64,000 nucleotides of DNA from Pohlia nutans (GCA_022496805.1 CM040102.1:22259955-22323954), one strand, 5' to 3'; numbered from the stretch's first letter, positions 11,843-24,057 are shown. Program-made: numbers and translations. The notes: generated by a model not told the origin, from the letters alone.

Positions 11843-12299
11843 ATAGTTTTTCTTTTTTGCATATGAACATCCAACGTTTTTTTTTAATTTAAGTTTTGGG
11901 AACAATAGAGTTAACCGAAAAGAAGGCCTTGGAACATGCCTTTTCAACCTTCTTTCAAGCGCTCTTTTGAGCTTCCCTGGGCTATGTTTGGGTTGAATAG
12001 TGTCGTGTCATAACTTGTCCCCTTGTGGGCCATGGGCTTGGAGCTTTGGTAGGAGGTGTGGAAGTCATTGCGAGGTGTGGAGAATAATGACAGTGGCTTG
12101 CTTTAGATTGTCTCCCAACTCACCTTGAACTAACTTTCGGTCTATTTATATTTCAATATGAGTTCAAGAGGAGTTCAAGAGGAATTTGCTAAAACTTTCC
12201 TCTTTGAGCTGACTTTTCAGTTAACTCTAATATCTCCTTCATTGTCCTCATGCATTTCTCTATTTGGAAAAGTATCACCGCCATTGTTCCCATTTCCTT

Positions 12300-13320
12300 T
12301 TTTTGTTTTTGTTTCTTTACACACACAAATTGCTTTTTTCAACCGGGCTAGAATGTTGTATCGGGAACTTCCCATGTATTATTCCGAATGTAGCGAGGGG
12401 TACATTTGCGGAGGTGAGGTTCCCGATACTACATGTGTCCCTTTCAATCGGCGGCAAGGGTTTTCTCAATCAAGTAGACAGACGATTCCCGGGTAGAATG
12501 TAGCAAGGGGTACATTTGCAGGGTGAGGTTCCCGATACTACATGTGTCCCTTTCAATCGGCGGCAAGGGTTTTTCAATCAAGTAGACAGACGATTCCATA
12601 GCTGTGAAATGCCAACCACGCCATTTAGTTTGAGTGCCTTGACACACACTACTAGCAAATGCGTCCCTTCTCACTCAGGACAATGTCAGAGTTCATTGGG
12701 CGGTGAGTGCGAAGTGGCGCCATTTGATTTATTTACCGAGTGAAAAAACGTCGCCTTCTCCTTGCAGTGACATGAATTGCTTTTCGCAACCTTTGGCAAG
12801 AGCTTCCCAATCAATTAAGTAAAGAGACATTTCACAACCTGGAGCTGGAATCGAATTGCCAACCACGGCATTCGATTTAAGTACTTTGATACACACGGAT
12901 TCATTTGCTTTTTGCAACCCATCGCAAGGGTTTTCTAATCAAGTAGATAGACGATTGCACATCGGCAAACACTACAAGGAGAAGGCGTGGCTTTTCACTC
13001 ACACTATTCTAAGTGAAAAAAAAACTCTTTTACTAGTAGTGGAACTGCCAACTATGCCATTTGGTTTAGGTACCTTGACGCACACAAATTGCTTTTCATA
13101 ATCAGCAACGGTTTCCCAGCAAACTGCCAACCACACCATTCGGTTTGGGTATGTACCTTGACACACGAATTACTTTCACAACTTGTTTCAAGGTTTTCCA
13201 AACTTGTTTCAAGGTTTTCCAATCATATAGAGAGACGATTTCAAAGCCGTGAACTCCCAACCATGCCATCCGGTTTGGATACTTTTCCATCTCTACAATC
13301 TGACTCACTTTGGTAGTTTA
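12300..13320. repeat. Degenerate tandem repeat array
   Basis: Recurring blocks contain ACACACAAATTGCTTTT, CGGCAAGGGTTTTCCAATC, AAGTAGAGAGACGATTTC and GCCAACCATGCCATTCGG. They start near 12320, 12640, 12890, 13080 and 13160. A 20-bp tandem pair (AACTTGTTTCAAGGTTTTCC) is at about 13180-13219. The same blocks recur at 23880-24600. Short frames on either strand are repeat artefacts. Confidence 0.7.
12386..12598. repeat. Near-perfect 110-bp tandem duplication
   Basis: GAATGTAGCGAGGGGTACAT starts unit 1 at 12386 and unit 2 at 12496. The units match through ACTACATGTGTCCCTTTC and CAAGTAGACAGACGATTCC with only a few differences, so the duplication is recent compared with the surrounding array. Confidence 0.85.
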
Positions 13321-13639
13321 GGGTCATCTTGGATTCTCATACCATCCTCATTTCTCTTTTGGAATAGTATCCCCTTTATTGTTTTCAATTTGTTGGAGAA
13401 TATTTAGAGGAATGTGTTTGCATAGATCTATAGAGTGCCTCTCCCCCCCCAAAAAAATAAAAAAATAAAAAAATCTATAAAAGATTCAATGTAAGGACAA
13501 CCAACCAAATGTAAATCTAAAGAAGTTTCACAAATTTGTTTTGTATTAGCACTTGTCGTGTTATTCAATTACCATTTATGAAGTGAAAAAAATATAGTAT
13601 CCCATATTTTAAACAATCCTCTAAAGGTTGATCCTTTAA

Positions 13640-14170
13640 TCGCTACAACGTGCTTTAGATTTGGAGAATTGCAAAGATGCATTATAAAATGCAACTAAAA
13701 GAAATATTTTGAATTTGATGTATGAATAAAAGTAGTATGTCAATATGAATTATAGATTCTATCCCTATGCCTAGATTTGCTATTGCTATTACCAATATTT
13801 TTCTATAAAATCTGAAACCTAAAAATCAAACATATTCTGTAATTTAATTACGAACAAAATGTTGACAATCTATGGATAAAATTATTGTGATGGATTGAAA
13901 TGTAATATTCTAATTGTAGTGATTTTGGAATTTTTTTGGTTGCTTAGTTTTATGAGTTGATTTTTTCCAAATCACTTTTGAACTAAGATCTGAGAAATTC
14001 TTGGTGAATCACTGTTGTATGAAATGAGACATAAAATTTTCAAAAATCATCCCTTTTCTAATCGGTTTACATATGCATGAAGCTAACTTCCCCTAAAATC
14101 TATAGTTAAAAATCCACACTCCAAAAAGTGCATGACATATTAAAAATTGAACGCTTGGGCAGTTAGAGAC
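13640..14170 (+). mobile_element. TTAA-type MITE, family A copy 5, diverged
   Basis: The interior matches family A throughout (AAAGATGCATTATAAAATGC and later blocks), but the termini are decayed: TCGCTACAACGTGC after TTAA at 13636-13639 and GGGCAGTTAGAGAC at the right. This is an older insertion. Confidence 0.7.
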
Positions 14171-14292
14171 TAAGGTAGTTTTTCCATTGACATGGACATT
14201 TTTATAGACCAAAAACTTTGTGTGTCTTGTAATTCCAACCAAAATATGTATATTACTTGGATGGGTGAAAGCACGTCAAACTGAACCATTAA

Positions 14293-14860
14293 CCCCTAAC
14301 TGCCCAAGCAGGCGTTTTTGGCCTGATGTACAGATTTCATCCGTATTTTCTCATCCGTCATGCACTTTTTGTGGTGTGATTTTTTTACTGAATTTTTTAT
14401 GGGAAGTTAGCTTCATGTATGTGTGATTCGATCGAAAAGGAAATAATTTCTGAAAAAATTATGCCTCATTTTGTGTTGTAGTGTTTCACCGAAAATCTTG
14501 AAGATTTTGGTCTAAAAGTGTTCTTGAAAAAAAAACTATTAAAATCAAGCATCCAAAAAATCTCCAAAAATCACTACACCTAAAGTACTACATTATAACC
14601 CATCACAAAAAATTTCATCCACATATTGTCAATATCTTATTCGTAATCGAATTACAAAATAATTTTTTATTTTATGTTTCAAAATTTATAAAAAAAGATT
14701 AGTGAAAGCAGTCATAGATCTAACCGTATAGATAGAATCTAAAATTCAAAATGTATAACTTTTATTCATACATCAAGTTCTAAATATTCATATCAATTGC
14801 ATTTTATAATGCATCTTTGCCAAACTGCCTAAACTGGACATAGGTGAGGACGTTTAGGGG
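14293..14860 (-). mobile_element. TTAA-type MITE, family A copy 6
   Basis: A 568-bp reverse copy between TTAA at 14289-14292 and 14861-14864, with ends CCCCTAACTGCCC and GGACGTTTAGGGG. Confidence 0.85.
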
Positions 14861-15178
14861 TTAAAGTCATCTTTAGTGCTGAAATTACAATTTTCTTGAT
14901 CAAAGGCTATAAATTACAACTAAAAAATCATATGTTTAAGTTCTAATTTGGTAGAGCCCTTCATAGTCCTATTAGGTACTTCAATCCAAAGTTTCAAATT
15001 AAAATATTAAAAAAAAGGTTACTAAAAGTAAAGCTTGAAAATAGATATCAAACAAATTTTGAGCGCAAATTTGATGAATTGAATCATGTTCAATATGAAT
15101 ATAAATTATATATTCTATAAGTTCACTGTGCATCTGAAGGCTCCATAAAAAACAATTCTTGAAAAAATAAATATTTAA

Positions 15179-16116
15179 CCCCTAAAGGTCCAAGGTGTTT
15201 TGGGACCTCCAAAACCAAAAACTGCGATTTTTGAGCACCTTGTGGAAGTTGATGTATGTTTCAATATGTTTTAACTTTTTTTGTACTTCCAACCATAAGA
15301 TCTTCAACCCAACTACTTGCACTAACACCATGTTAAATTTCAACCGTTGGATCTTTACCATTTGTGAGTTTATAACATTCAAAGTTGATTCAAAAGTTTT
15401 TTTGGGCTTTACCCAAAAGGCATAGTCTAAATGGTGCAAAGGGGGACTTGATGATTATTACCCCAAACATTTTGCTTGTATTTTTTTCCATGTAGGTAAC
15501 TAAGTTAGGCACCTCCATGCAAAATTTTAGAGACTCATTATGCTTTTTTGGCCTTCATGCAAATTATTTTCCAGAAGAAGGTTCAAAAACCACAATATGG
15601 TAAAACTTGAATAACGTTAAAGGTTTTTGGTTTAGTAAAAAAGTGAACGGTGAAAAGTTACATCTATGAGTTTGTGAATTTTAGAAAATAAAAATCAAAA
15701 AATTCCTAAATCTCAAATTTTGAAAATTTTTGAAAGAAAAAAAATGTAAAATTACAAAAAACTTTGAAGCTTGCTCTTGTAAATTTTGAAGGCTGCCCAT
15801 GTAAAATTGTTAAAACTTTCAACTTGGATTTTTTTTAAATGTGTGTAGTAGTATTATTATAAACATATTTCCAAAAAAAAATTCAAAAAAAAACTATATA
15901 TATATATTTTTTTGCTGCCCCAGTTGGGCTTGAAAACAAAATTTTGCATAATAAAATTCTAAAACTTGAATTTGGCTGCCCAAATTTTACCACATATAGT
16001 ATGTATGTATTACCACACCCACACCAAAGTTTAACCCAAAATACTAAAGTTAAACCCGTCATCTAGGCTGCCCGAAACAACAAAAAGCCATTTTGGCTTT
16101 TAAGGGCCTTTAGGGG
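15179..16116 (+). mobile_element. TTAA-type MITE, family G copy 1
   Basis: A 938-bp element with ends CCCCTAAAGGTCC and GGGCCTTTAGGGG, flanked by TTAA at 15175-15178 and 16117-16120. The left half is homologous to 47424-48200. Overlapping 76-85 aa frames on both strands (15182-15439) lie in the repeat and are not convincing genes. Confidence 0.8.
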
Positions 16117-16120
16117 TTAA

Positions 16121-18345
16121 TGCAATTTCAACATGTTCTATATCTACATTTCAATTCAGTCAAAACTACTTTTTCAATTTTAACCGCTTTAACCTAACTA
16201 AAACGCACACAAATACTTATTGAACATGATTTTTTCAAATTTTTTGGTTAGACTTTGTTAAACATTGTATCATTTATTTTATCCACAAAAAAAATCCACA
16301 AAATATAAAATTTTAATAGCTTTTTGGACCATGCATTGTTGTTTCTTCACAGGGATCACAAGTGATTCAATGTACCATGCTTTTATCCGGATACTTTATG
16401 AATAAGTTATGAGTTGATGAAGTTTAAAGTATAGCTTCTTCAAATGCATTAACAAGGCTTTTGTTTTTTAATTGGTGTATGTGTAATCAAGTTTAGATTT
16501 ATCAAGTGTAGAAGCTACCTTAGCTCTTGTTTAGAGCATTTTTCAAGTTGTATTTTAATCTCAAAGCACAAGTCTTGAACTCTCACACCCCTTACTCAGT
16601 TACTCTATGTGTTCATTCCATGAGAACCTAATTATGTAAAGCCAAAATAGTTTCTATTTTTCCTTGAGTTCACTTTTAATTGAGTAGGTTGGACAATGAT
16701 TGTATTGTATGTGAATGAAATTTAAAAGTGTTGGACTTGAATTAAGAGTTTAAAAACCTTAGTAGTCCTGCACTATCGCCTAAGACACTCTATTCACACT
16801 AGCTTCAAAAGAGTACCGGAGTTATTATTATTAGAAAGACCCTATTATGTTTCCAAAAGATGATCTATCTCCAAAAGATGATCCCAACATTATTCCAATG
16901 TGTTGAAACAATAAAGCCCCTCCTTTGCCCCTGTGTACACTTGGGCTACTTTGCTTCACCCGAGGCTTCACCAATCATAAAATCAACTATAAAAGCTTAT
17001 ACACCTTATGATCAATTGTGCCAATTTTAGCAAAAATTAATATTCAATGGCATAATGATAAAGTATAATTGAATTGTTTGGGATGCCACATGGGAAAACA
17101 TGAGATTTTTTTTTAAATTTAAAAAAAAAGAATACTACTCTTTCAATTAGTATGGAAACTTGCTAAAGTAAAAAATTTATAAGCGCTATAAAAAAGGTTT
17201 TGAATAGAAAAATATAGAGGGTTGTCATGTTTGACATTTTTTTCCAACTTGCCATCATAGTAGGTGTTTGATGTGACTATCTAATTAGACAACTGTCAGA
17301 ACATGCTTGTTTTTATCAAATTTGGGGTTTACTAGATGTCTTTGATGTAGTGTTCAACAATTTTTCTAGAGGCCATTTAAGACAACCTTGGGTTGTTGGT
17401 GCAAGCTAGGGATTGTAGAAAGGGAAGTATGTGGGAAGAATTATAGGAAAATGGAAAAACGTTGAGTCCAAATTAGAAGATGTAATAGGTTCTATTTATA
17501 CTCCAAATTTGAGTTTAATTCCAAAGAATCAAGCATAGAATAGACAACTATGGCCTTGTGCCATTAACCTGAGTTGTGACTTAGCCATGCCTTTACTTTT
17601 TTTTTTATGAAGAATAATTTGGAGGTGAGCAGTACATGAATTGAAGAACCTTATGTAAAGGAAATAGGAAAGTGAGAATTATGATCTAAATAGAGGAAGC
17701 AAGACTTTGTTTAAGAGTCTTAGTAAGGAAATTGACTCCATTATTGTAACTATTGCTTTACAAAATAGAAGTATACAATTTGGCAAACAAGTCACAAACT
17801 TTTTCTTTTTTTTCAAAAAGAAAACTCTCTTTGGGATTCTCCTCATGGAGTTCACTCAATGTATTTTTTGCGTATCACGTGCAAATAAATCTTTGATCCC
17901 CTATATTACATTGTAAATAATCAATCAAACAACTAGTGAATTTTTTTTAGAATGTCTCTTAATGTTGAAAGTTTATATTGTGAAATTTTGGGAATTTTCT
18001 TTATTCAAATGAATTTCTTACATTTTTTTGAAGTAAATAAATATACTACACAACTTATTTTTGTGTTTTAGAGATAATTTCAATTGTGTTTTTAGAGTTG
18101 GTTTTGAATTTGATTGAAATAAAAGTTTTCTAAATTAAAGACATAATGATTATGTGACCACAATCAATAAGGAATTAGGGAATAGAATTCAATATTTGAG
18201 AATAAGGGATTCTGTTATAGATCTTGACCTTAAGAGTGGGTGAGTAAGGTTTGGGTTTGCATACTAATTCCAATTTAACTTTATTATAAAACCATCCATG
18301 CACACTACCACATGAGGTAAAAGGTGTGATCCACACAGGGCTTGA
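16121..18345. other. AT-rich stretch without a recognised gene
   Basis: No supported gene was seen. About 17000-17300 is a dispersed repeat shared with 24655-24990 (shared block AAGTATAATTGAATTGTTTG). A further short block near 17655-17690 (AGGAAAGTGAGAATT) recurs at about 49268. Confidence 0.6.
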
Positions 18346-18560
18346 GGGCCGCTTCACATTATGGCCGAAGGTTGAGAGGCCGTCAATTTCTACCAATGGG
18401 ATTGCAAGAAACCAAGAATTCAGCCTCTTGACCCTTCACACTAGAGGCCAAAGTCCAAAGGCCGTCCCTCTCCAAAATGCCTACATGACAATACTTTTTG
18501 ACCAAGGCGACGGAATCTCAAAGAAAGTTTGAGTATGACAGCAATGGAAACTTATGTACC
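18346..18560. mobile_element. Harbinger-like MITE, family J copy 2, truncated
   Basis: The left end GGGCCGCTTCACATTATGG and following ~200 bp match the element at 33297-33928; the right end is missing. It keeps ATTGCAAGAAACCAAG uninterrupted, the empty site for the nested element at 33365-33627. Confidence 0.7.
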
Positions 18561-18681
18561 TACTTGGAATACTTTTAACAAGAAGACCTCATTTAAAAAA
18601 TTAGGGAGCCAGAAGTCAGAGCAAGACAAGACAGAGTCAGTGCTGTCAATCCTTTGGTTGATATTATTTCTATCAATCTTA

Positions 18682-18887
18682 CACTAGTAGCAAAACTGTC
18701 GTTTTTCATTCGGTTCCCCACTTTGTGGAAACAATGAACAGTGACGGAGTGACGGAATACTGTGCCTAGATTTCAGTCTTCTTGTGACCAAAACCACTCA
18801 CCACCATCAACGCAACCCATGTGCCTGGCACAATTTCATTCCTTTTTCATTTATAGTAAGTGAAAAACGACACATTTCTTACTAATG
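18682..18887. mobile_element. CACTA-like MITE
   Basis: A 206-bp element starting CACTAGTAGCAAAACTGTCG and ending TTCTTACTAATG, flanked by the 3-bp duplication TTA. CACTA termini and a 3-bp duplication are the signature of the CACTA (EnSpm) superfamily. Confidence 0.8.
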
Positions 18888-19043
18888 TTAGAAGAAACTA
18901 CAACCCCAAATGTAAGTCAAGAATTTTCATTGTGCTCCCTCACAACTACAATGCAAGAGTAGAACTCAACCAAACAGACAAACCAATCTAAATGAGTAAG
19001 TGATTCACTTGTAAGAGGGCAAGGTTGCATTTCTACATTAGGA

Positions 19044-19369
19044 GTTGTCACACATCCTACGAGAATGAAACTTCTCCGAAGAATGAGAGAAAAGAGGAAC
19101 CAATAGGACACCTTCTCCATTAAGAAAGTGTGACACCCCTTTTGTGGTTTGTGGAGATTGAGAATGGAGAATAAAAGTTGTTAGTTGGTCACTCATCCTC
19201 CGAGCATGGGCCATTCTCCATTCTCCATTCTTCACGCCTATTCTTCACCCTTGGAGGAGAAGAATGAAATTTCTCAATCTTCAGAGAATGGGACCTCTAC
19301 CATTCAAGGAGAATGTGCCACATCCTCATTCTCTGAAGATTGAGATTGGAGTGGAGGATGTGTGACAAC
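19044..19369. mobile_element. TIR MITE of about 330 bp
   Basis: Perfect 15-bp inverted ends GTTGTCACACATCCT bound an interior with its own inverted blocks (TCAATCTTCAGAGAATG near 19277 and its complement near 19327). Target duplication is not clear. Minus-strand frames here are not gene-like. Confidence 0.6.
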
Positions 19370-20470
19370 CCCTATTGTTTGCTTTTGGTGTGGAAGGAAG
19401 TAGTTCGGCATAGTCATCTCTCTCGATCGGGTGCGTCATTGTAAGCAATCTGCAGTGTAACGGAAGGTAAGTTTTACAACGAACCTGCCAGAGCTCCGTG
19501 ATCGAGTACGTGTAATTAGGTTTGCTCGCTCGCCATCCACCCACCAAGCTAGCTAGGTAGTTTGCAAACCTTGAAACCATCTAGAATTAATTAATTCTTG
19601 TTTGCGCCTCGATCTTTGGAGTTCCGATGAGCATGCTACAGAAAAGACACGATCGTTTTGCAGCGATAGAAATCTTTATGATTAGAACAGACAGAGCCTG
19701 AATTTCTTGTGCGCTTTTTTCGCCGTACTAATGTGTTGTTGATTAATCCAAAACGACGCAGGTATACATCGACGGGGCTCTTCAGTCGACGTTGGCGTTC
19801 AGAGGCGATCGCTGGACGGGAAAAAGAAGTACGTGGTGTTCGCAGCTAGACTGACGACGGCGGTTACTACTCCTAGAATGATCCAGATGATTTGCTGCTG
19901 CAGGAAGGCGACGGATGAGGATGCATGATGCGAAAGTGAAAGATCGTCAAGGCACCAAACACGTACGACGACGACACTCTGGTACTCTCGAGAGGACGTC
20001 ATGCTGCGGCTATGGCTATGGCTACGACGATGATGGATGCATCCCAAGATATCAATGCAAATTATGCTGCAGGAGCATGCAATTTGATACAATGAGATGC
20101 ACTGCGATGAGCTGCCACGAACCCGCAATTGCGATCGCAAGGCCCAAGATCTGTGGTCGCCGTCGCGCCCCGCGTTGGAAGGGGCCGGCGTCGTCGTCAC
20201 TCAAGTCCAACACTTGGAGGAAATGTGTTCTTTTTCACTTACTACAAATGAAAAAGGAATGAAACCGCGCCAAGCACATGGGTTGCATCGATGCTGGTGA
20301 GTGGTATTGGTCACAAGTAGACAGAAATCTAAGCACAATATTCTGTCACTGTCCCGGTCACTATTCACTGTTTCCACAAAGTGGGGAATGAAAAACGACA
20401 TTTCTACTACTAGTGCAAGAAGCCTTTGCGCTTGTCCTCAACCTCCTCGGATCTTTTGGACTGAATAGAA
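19370..20470 (+). pseudogene. Unknown two-exon gene, copy 2, disrupted
   Basis: Paralogue of 10840-11842. The splice junctions correspond: exon 1 ends at 19466 (CGGAAG|GTAAG) and exon 2 starts at 19762 (ACGACGCAG|G). The conserved frame reads TTPRMIQMICCCRK, then DEDA and an immediate stop. Downstream, CDELPRTRNC matches CDVLPKSRNC of copy 1. A 205-bp CACTA-like MITE interrupts the 3' part at 20211-20415, so this copy is unlikely to make the same product. Confidence 0.45.
20211..20415. mobile_element. CACTA-like MITE inserted in gene copy 2
   Basis: Ends CACTTGGAGGAAATGTG and TTCTACTACTAGTG, flanked by CAA on both sides. Copy 1 has the uninterrupted GAGTCCAAGAAGCC near 11786-11799, an exact paralogous empty site with a single CAA. 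Confidence 0.88.
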
Positions 20471-20480
20471 TTTTGGAATG

Positions 20481-20672
20481 CACTAGTAGGAAATGTGTCG
20501 TTTTTCACTTACTATAATGAAAAAAGAATGAAATTGCGCTAAACACATGGGTTGTGTAAGTGGTGGTGAGTGGTTTTGATCACAAGAAAACAGAAATATA
20601 AGTATAATATTTAGCCACTATTCACTGTTCCCACAAAGTGGAGAATGAAAAACGACATGTCTGCTATTAGTG
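20481..20672. mobile_element. CACTA-like MITE
   Basis: A 192-bp copy from CACTAGTAGGAAATGTGTCG to CTGCTATTAGTG, flanked by ATG and ACG, a degenerate 3-bp duplication. Its interior is the same family as 9738, 18682 and 20211. Confidence 0.75.
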
Positions 20673-20676
20673 ACGG

Positions 20677-21205
20677 TACCGTATCCGGAACTCAGGGAGT
20701 GCACTATTCAATAAAGTCGGGAATCACGTGCGTGAATCCCCCTTATTAAAACACCCATGTATACATATTTTTTGGGCTAAAATTAAGCAATATATGTACA
20801 AACCTCACAACCTCAAAATACATTTCCTTATGTACACAGGGGCTAAATATGAGGAATTTAACTCCAAGCCCTATGTATATCTACTTTCCGCTTGATTGAA
20901 ATATGTCTCCCATACATACATTATGTACATGCTTGTTCTAAATAATACCCTTGTTGTGCACGCACGTGTATAATTACAGTACTTGAAGAGTGCACTCCCC
21001 GGGACCCGGAAGGTATGATCAGCAAGTCATGCCGAATATTTTTTGCCAAAGTGGTTCGTATTTTCTCTGATGTTATGTGGATATTTTCTAAGATTCTTTT
21101 TTCACTATGTAAAGTAGATTTTTTTTTGAAAAAAATCATTTCCTAAAAATTTGCTCATCTCTTTATATAATTATTTTTTGCTGACCCTGCCTTTCGGGTA
21201 TGGTA
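20677..21205. mobile_element. TIR MITE, family K copy 2, interrupted
   Basis: The left end TACCGTATCCGGAA and the right complement TACCATACCCGAAAGGCAGG match family K (888-1229). A family F element is inserted 14 bp from the left end, splitting the terminal repeat. Confidence 0.65.
20692..21003. mobile_element. Mutator-like MITE, family F copy 2, nested in family K
   Basis: Ends TCAGGGAGTGCACT and AGTGCACTCCCCGG form inverted repeats related to family F. CCGGAA occurs on both sides, consistent with a diverged 9-bp duplication of the family K left end. Exact boundaries are uncertain by a few bases. Confidence 0.6.
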
Positions 21206-21454
21206 GAAAAAAAGAGGGGTTGCTCAAGTTGTGTTCAAGAAAAGTATGTAATGATAAAAAGTTGTGGTATGGAATGTATTTGTGGAACAATAAGATAGAT
21301 GAGTGGATTTAGCCCCGTGTCAAGGGATGGTGTTGGATTTGGGTCCAAATTCGCCCGCATAGTCCTCAAATGCCAAATGCAAGCGACACCATGGACCTCA
21401 TTTTTAACAACATCAGGTATAATATGCTTTAAAGATCCTAAACACTACTATACT

Positions 21455-21592
21455 GATGTTTAGGGTACATAAATGTACATAATTATAAATTATAATATGT
21501 ATACGTCAAACAAAAATGTTCAAATTAATATTCCTTTTGTGCACTCACATATACCTTCAAGTGTTTTGTACAGTGCACCCCTTGAGAATCAA
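21455..21592. mobile_element. Partial Mutator-like MITE, family F
   Basis: The right half of family F ending TACAGTGCACCCCTTGAG. It carries CAAATTAATATTCC, the uninterrupted counterpart of the insertion at 10391. Confidence 0.55.
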
Positions 21593-21792
21593 ACCACTTC
21601 AACGCATTCTCATCCAAGTTTTCAAATCCCACACAATGATGTTTGCATCAAAACATTTAAAGTCCTCAACCTCAAGTGGTTGTACAAAACTCTCTTGATT
21701 AATTTATTTTCTTTATTTTCTATTTTTTCATCATTTTTAATTTGACAAACATTTTTTGGAACCATCTTTAATTTGAAAGGCCAACATATTAA

Positions 21793-22323
21793 CCCCTAAA
21801 AGCCCAAAGGGTATTGAACAAAACATAGATGTATTATAATATATGCCTTCCATATGTTTGATGAAGTTTGGTTCAATATACAAAATGTAGGGCATCATCT
21901 GTAAAAATTATACGTACAGTCACACTTCCAAAAATCACTTTAAATAAAATTTTAATGAATTTAAATGCATAAACCTTTGAATTTTTTTATAAATTATAAT
22001 GTTCACTTTTACAGTTTAAAATTTAGCATGATTGATTAAAATTGGTTTATTAATCGTAAAATTCAAAAAAGAAGAAGAAATGATGGAAGAACATCATAAC
22101 TTTCCCCAAATAGAAAATTTTATAACAATAAGACAATGTTGAGGTGATCCACTTTGAAAAATTATCTTAAACTCAAGTTGACATAATTGAAATTGCATTT
22201 GAAAGTAGACTCAATTCAATATTCTAAAATATTTTTTATTTTTTCAAAATCATCCATTTTTTATTCTGGGCAGCCCGTTAGATTCAGGCAGGGACCAAAA
22301 AATGATCGTTTGAGCGTTTAGGG
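21793..22323 (+). mobile_element. TTAA-type MITE, family H copy 1
   Basis: A 531-bp element with left end CCCCTAAAAGCCC after TTAA at 21789-21792 and right end GAGCGTTTAGGG followed by ATAA. A second copy, at 59819, carries a nested family A element. Confidence 0.7.
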
Positions 22324-22398
22324 ATAAAGTATCATCTTTTTTGATGGTTTACAAAACATATTGTCACAAATGTGACATTTGATGAGGACTGACGAGTG

Positions 22399-22512
22399 CA
22401 AATCAAGGTAGATGAAGGGCCTCCTTCCATGTATCGGTAGGAGGTTATGAAAAGCTACCGATGCCATACCAAAATGGGTAAACCCAAGAGTTTCATTACA
22501 ATTGGCATTAAG
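22399..22512. repeat. Single ~210-bp-type repeat unit, partial
   Basis: Homologous to the units at 9137-9738 (CAAGGTAGAT, GGCCTCCTTCCATGTATCGG). Its position upstream of gene copy 3 mirrors the array upstream of copy 1, so the whole segment was duplicated. Just downstream (22546-22660) a ~40-bp sequence with GGCCTAGATGAAATCC repeats three times. Confidence 0.65.
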
Positions 22513-22719
22513 AGTAGAACACGTCGTCTCGGTACTGGTGGCCTAGATGAAAGCCCTTTCCCCAACAGACTCTCCATTCACGTTGGCCTAGATGAAATCC
22601 CTTCCTCCAACAGACTCTTCATTCACGTTGGCCTAGATGAAATCCTTTCCCCCAACAGACTCTTCTTACTCTTCATTACAAACACCGGTGGACTCTCGGT
22701 GGTGGGGGCATAGACCTAC

Positions 22720-24057
22720 CGTCCTGCCCTTAAAGCCATTTGTGATCGAGTGCAGTGCATTGTTTGTGGGATTCCTCTTCTTGCTTGCATTTCTACGTTG
22801 TTTGCTTTTGCTGTGGAAGTCAGTAATTCGGCAGGCAGGCAGCCATCTCTCTCGATCAGGTGCGTGATTGTAAGCAATTTGCAGTGTTTTCCTGCCAGAG
22901 CTCCTTGATCGTGTACGTGTAGTTCGGTTTTCTCGCTCGCCATCCACCAAGGTAGTTTGCAAAAGACATCGCAAGAGTTCACCGGTTTACGACCTTCTGC
23001 AACTTTGAAATCGTTCGGGATTAATTAATTATTGTTTGCGCCTCTGTATGTACCGATCGATCTTTATGAGCTTGCTAAGATTAGAAAGACTCGGGTTCCA
23101 AGGGTTGCAGCGATAGAATTCTTTATGATTAGAACAGAGCCTGATCATGAATTTCTTGTGTGCTTTTTTGCGGTACCAACGTGTCCGGGATTAATTAATT
23201 CTTGTTTGCGCTTCTGTATCTTTCGAAAACGTATAAACCGATCGATCTTTATGAGCTTGCTACAATTAGGAAAGACTCGGGTTCCAAGGGTTGCAGCGAT
23301 AGAATTCTTTACGCTTAGAATAGAATCTGAATTTCTTGTGTGCTTTTTTGTGGTACTCACGTATCCGGGATTAATTAATTCTTGTTTGCGCCTCTGTATG
23401 TACTGATCAATCTTTATGAGCTTGCTACAATTAGGAAAGACTCGGGTTCCAAGGCTTGCAGCAATAGAATTCTTTACGATTAGAACAGAGTCTGAATTCC
23501 TTGTGTGCTTTTTCGCGGTACTAACGTGTTGTAAATTAATCCAAAACGACGCAAGTATCGACATGGCCGTGGGGGCTTTGCAGTCGGCGTTGGCGCGGCT
23601 TAGAGGCGATCGCTGGACGGGGAGAATTCAAGAGTTGCGTGGTGTTCGCAGGCTGACGACGGCGGGAACTACTCCAAGACTGGTCTGGATGATTCGCTGC
23701 AGGAAGGCGACGGATGAGGATGCAGAAGGGAAAGATCGTGAAGACAGCCTACCACAAAGAGGATGTTACGCGGCGACGTCGTCGTTGCGCCCGCCGCTGG
23801 AAGAGGCATCGTCGTACCGTGGGTCCAAGAAGAAGTCGGCCTTCGCTGTTCTCATTTCTTTTTTTCTTTTTTTCATGACTCACAAGAATAGCTTTCCGGC
23901 AAAGGGTTTCCCATCACAGCCGCAAATCGCACGAATTGCTTTTCACAACCTCGGGCAAAACAAGGAGAGAGACGATGTCACAGTGAAAATCACGAGGAGA
24001 GAGATGATTTCACGAGCTGCTTCTTTTCGCAACTCAGGGAAAGGGTTCTCCAAGTAA
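22720..24057 (+). CDS. Unknown gene, copy 3 of the duplicated segment
   Basis: Paralogue of 10840-11842 with an expanded intron (three copies of a ~175-bp block at 23016-23540). The acceptor GACGCAG of copies 1 and 2 reads GACGCAAG here, near 23543-23546. The conserved frame is open from about 23416 to 24057: SIDMAVGALQSALA, then ELRGVRRLTTAGTTPRL, DEDAEGKDRE and a hydrophobic stretch SAFAVLISFFLFF that runs into the downstream tandem repeat. The upstream part (KTRVPRLAAIEFF) is probably intron read through. In-frame conservation with copy 1 supports coding, but the C-terminal extension is probably fortuitous. Confidence 0.35.
23016..23540. repeat. Triplicated ~175-bp intronic block
   Basis: Blocks start with CGGGATTAATTAATT at 23016, 23186 and 23366. 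Each contains GAGCTTGCTA, AAGACTCGGGTTCCAAGG and TTTCTTGTGTGCTTTTT. Copies 1 and 2 of the gene segment have a single block, so the expansion is specific to this copy. Open frames on both strands are the repeat read through. Confidence 0.85.

Noticed and set aside
11602..11892. Several additional frames on both strands in exon 2 of gene copy 1
   Set aside because: High GC makes several frames open at once; only the frame conserved with copy 3 was kept.
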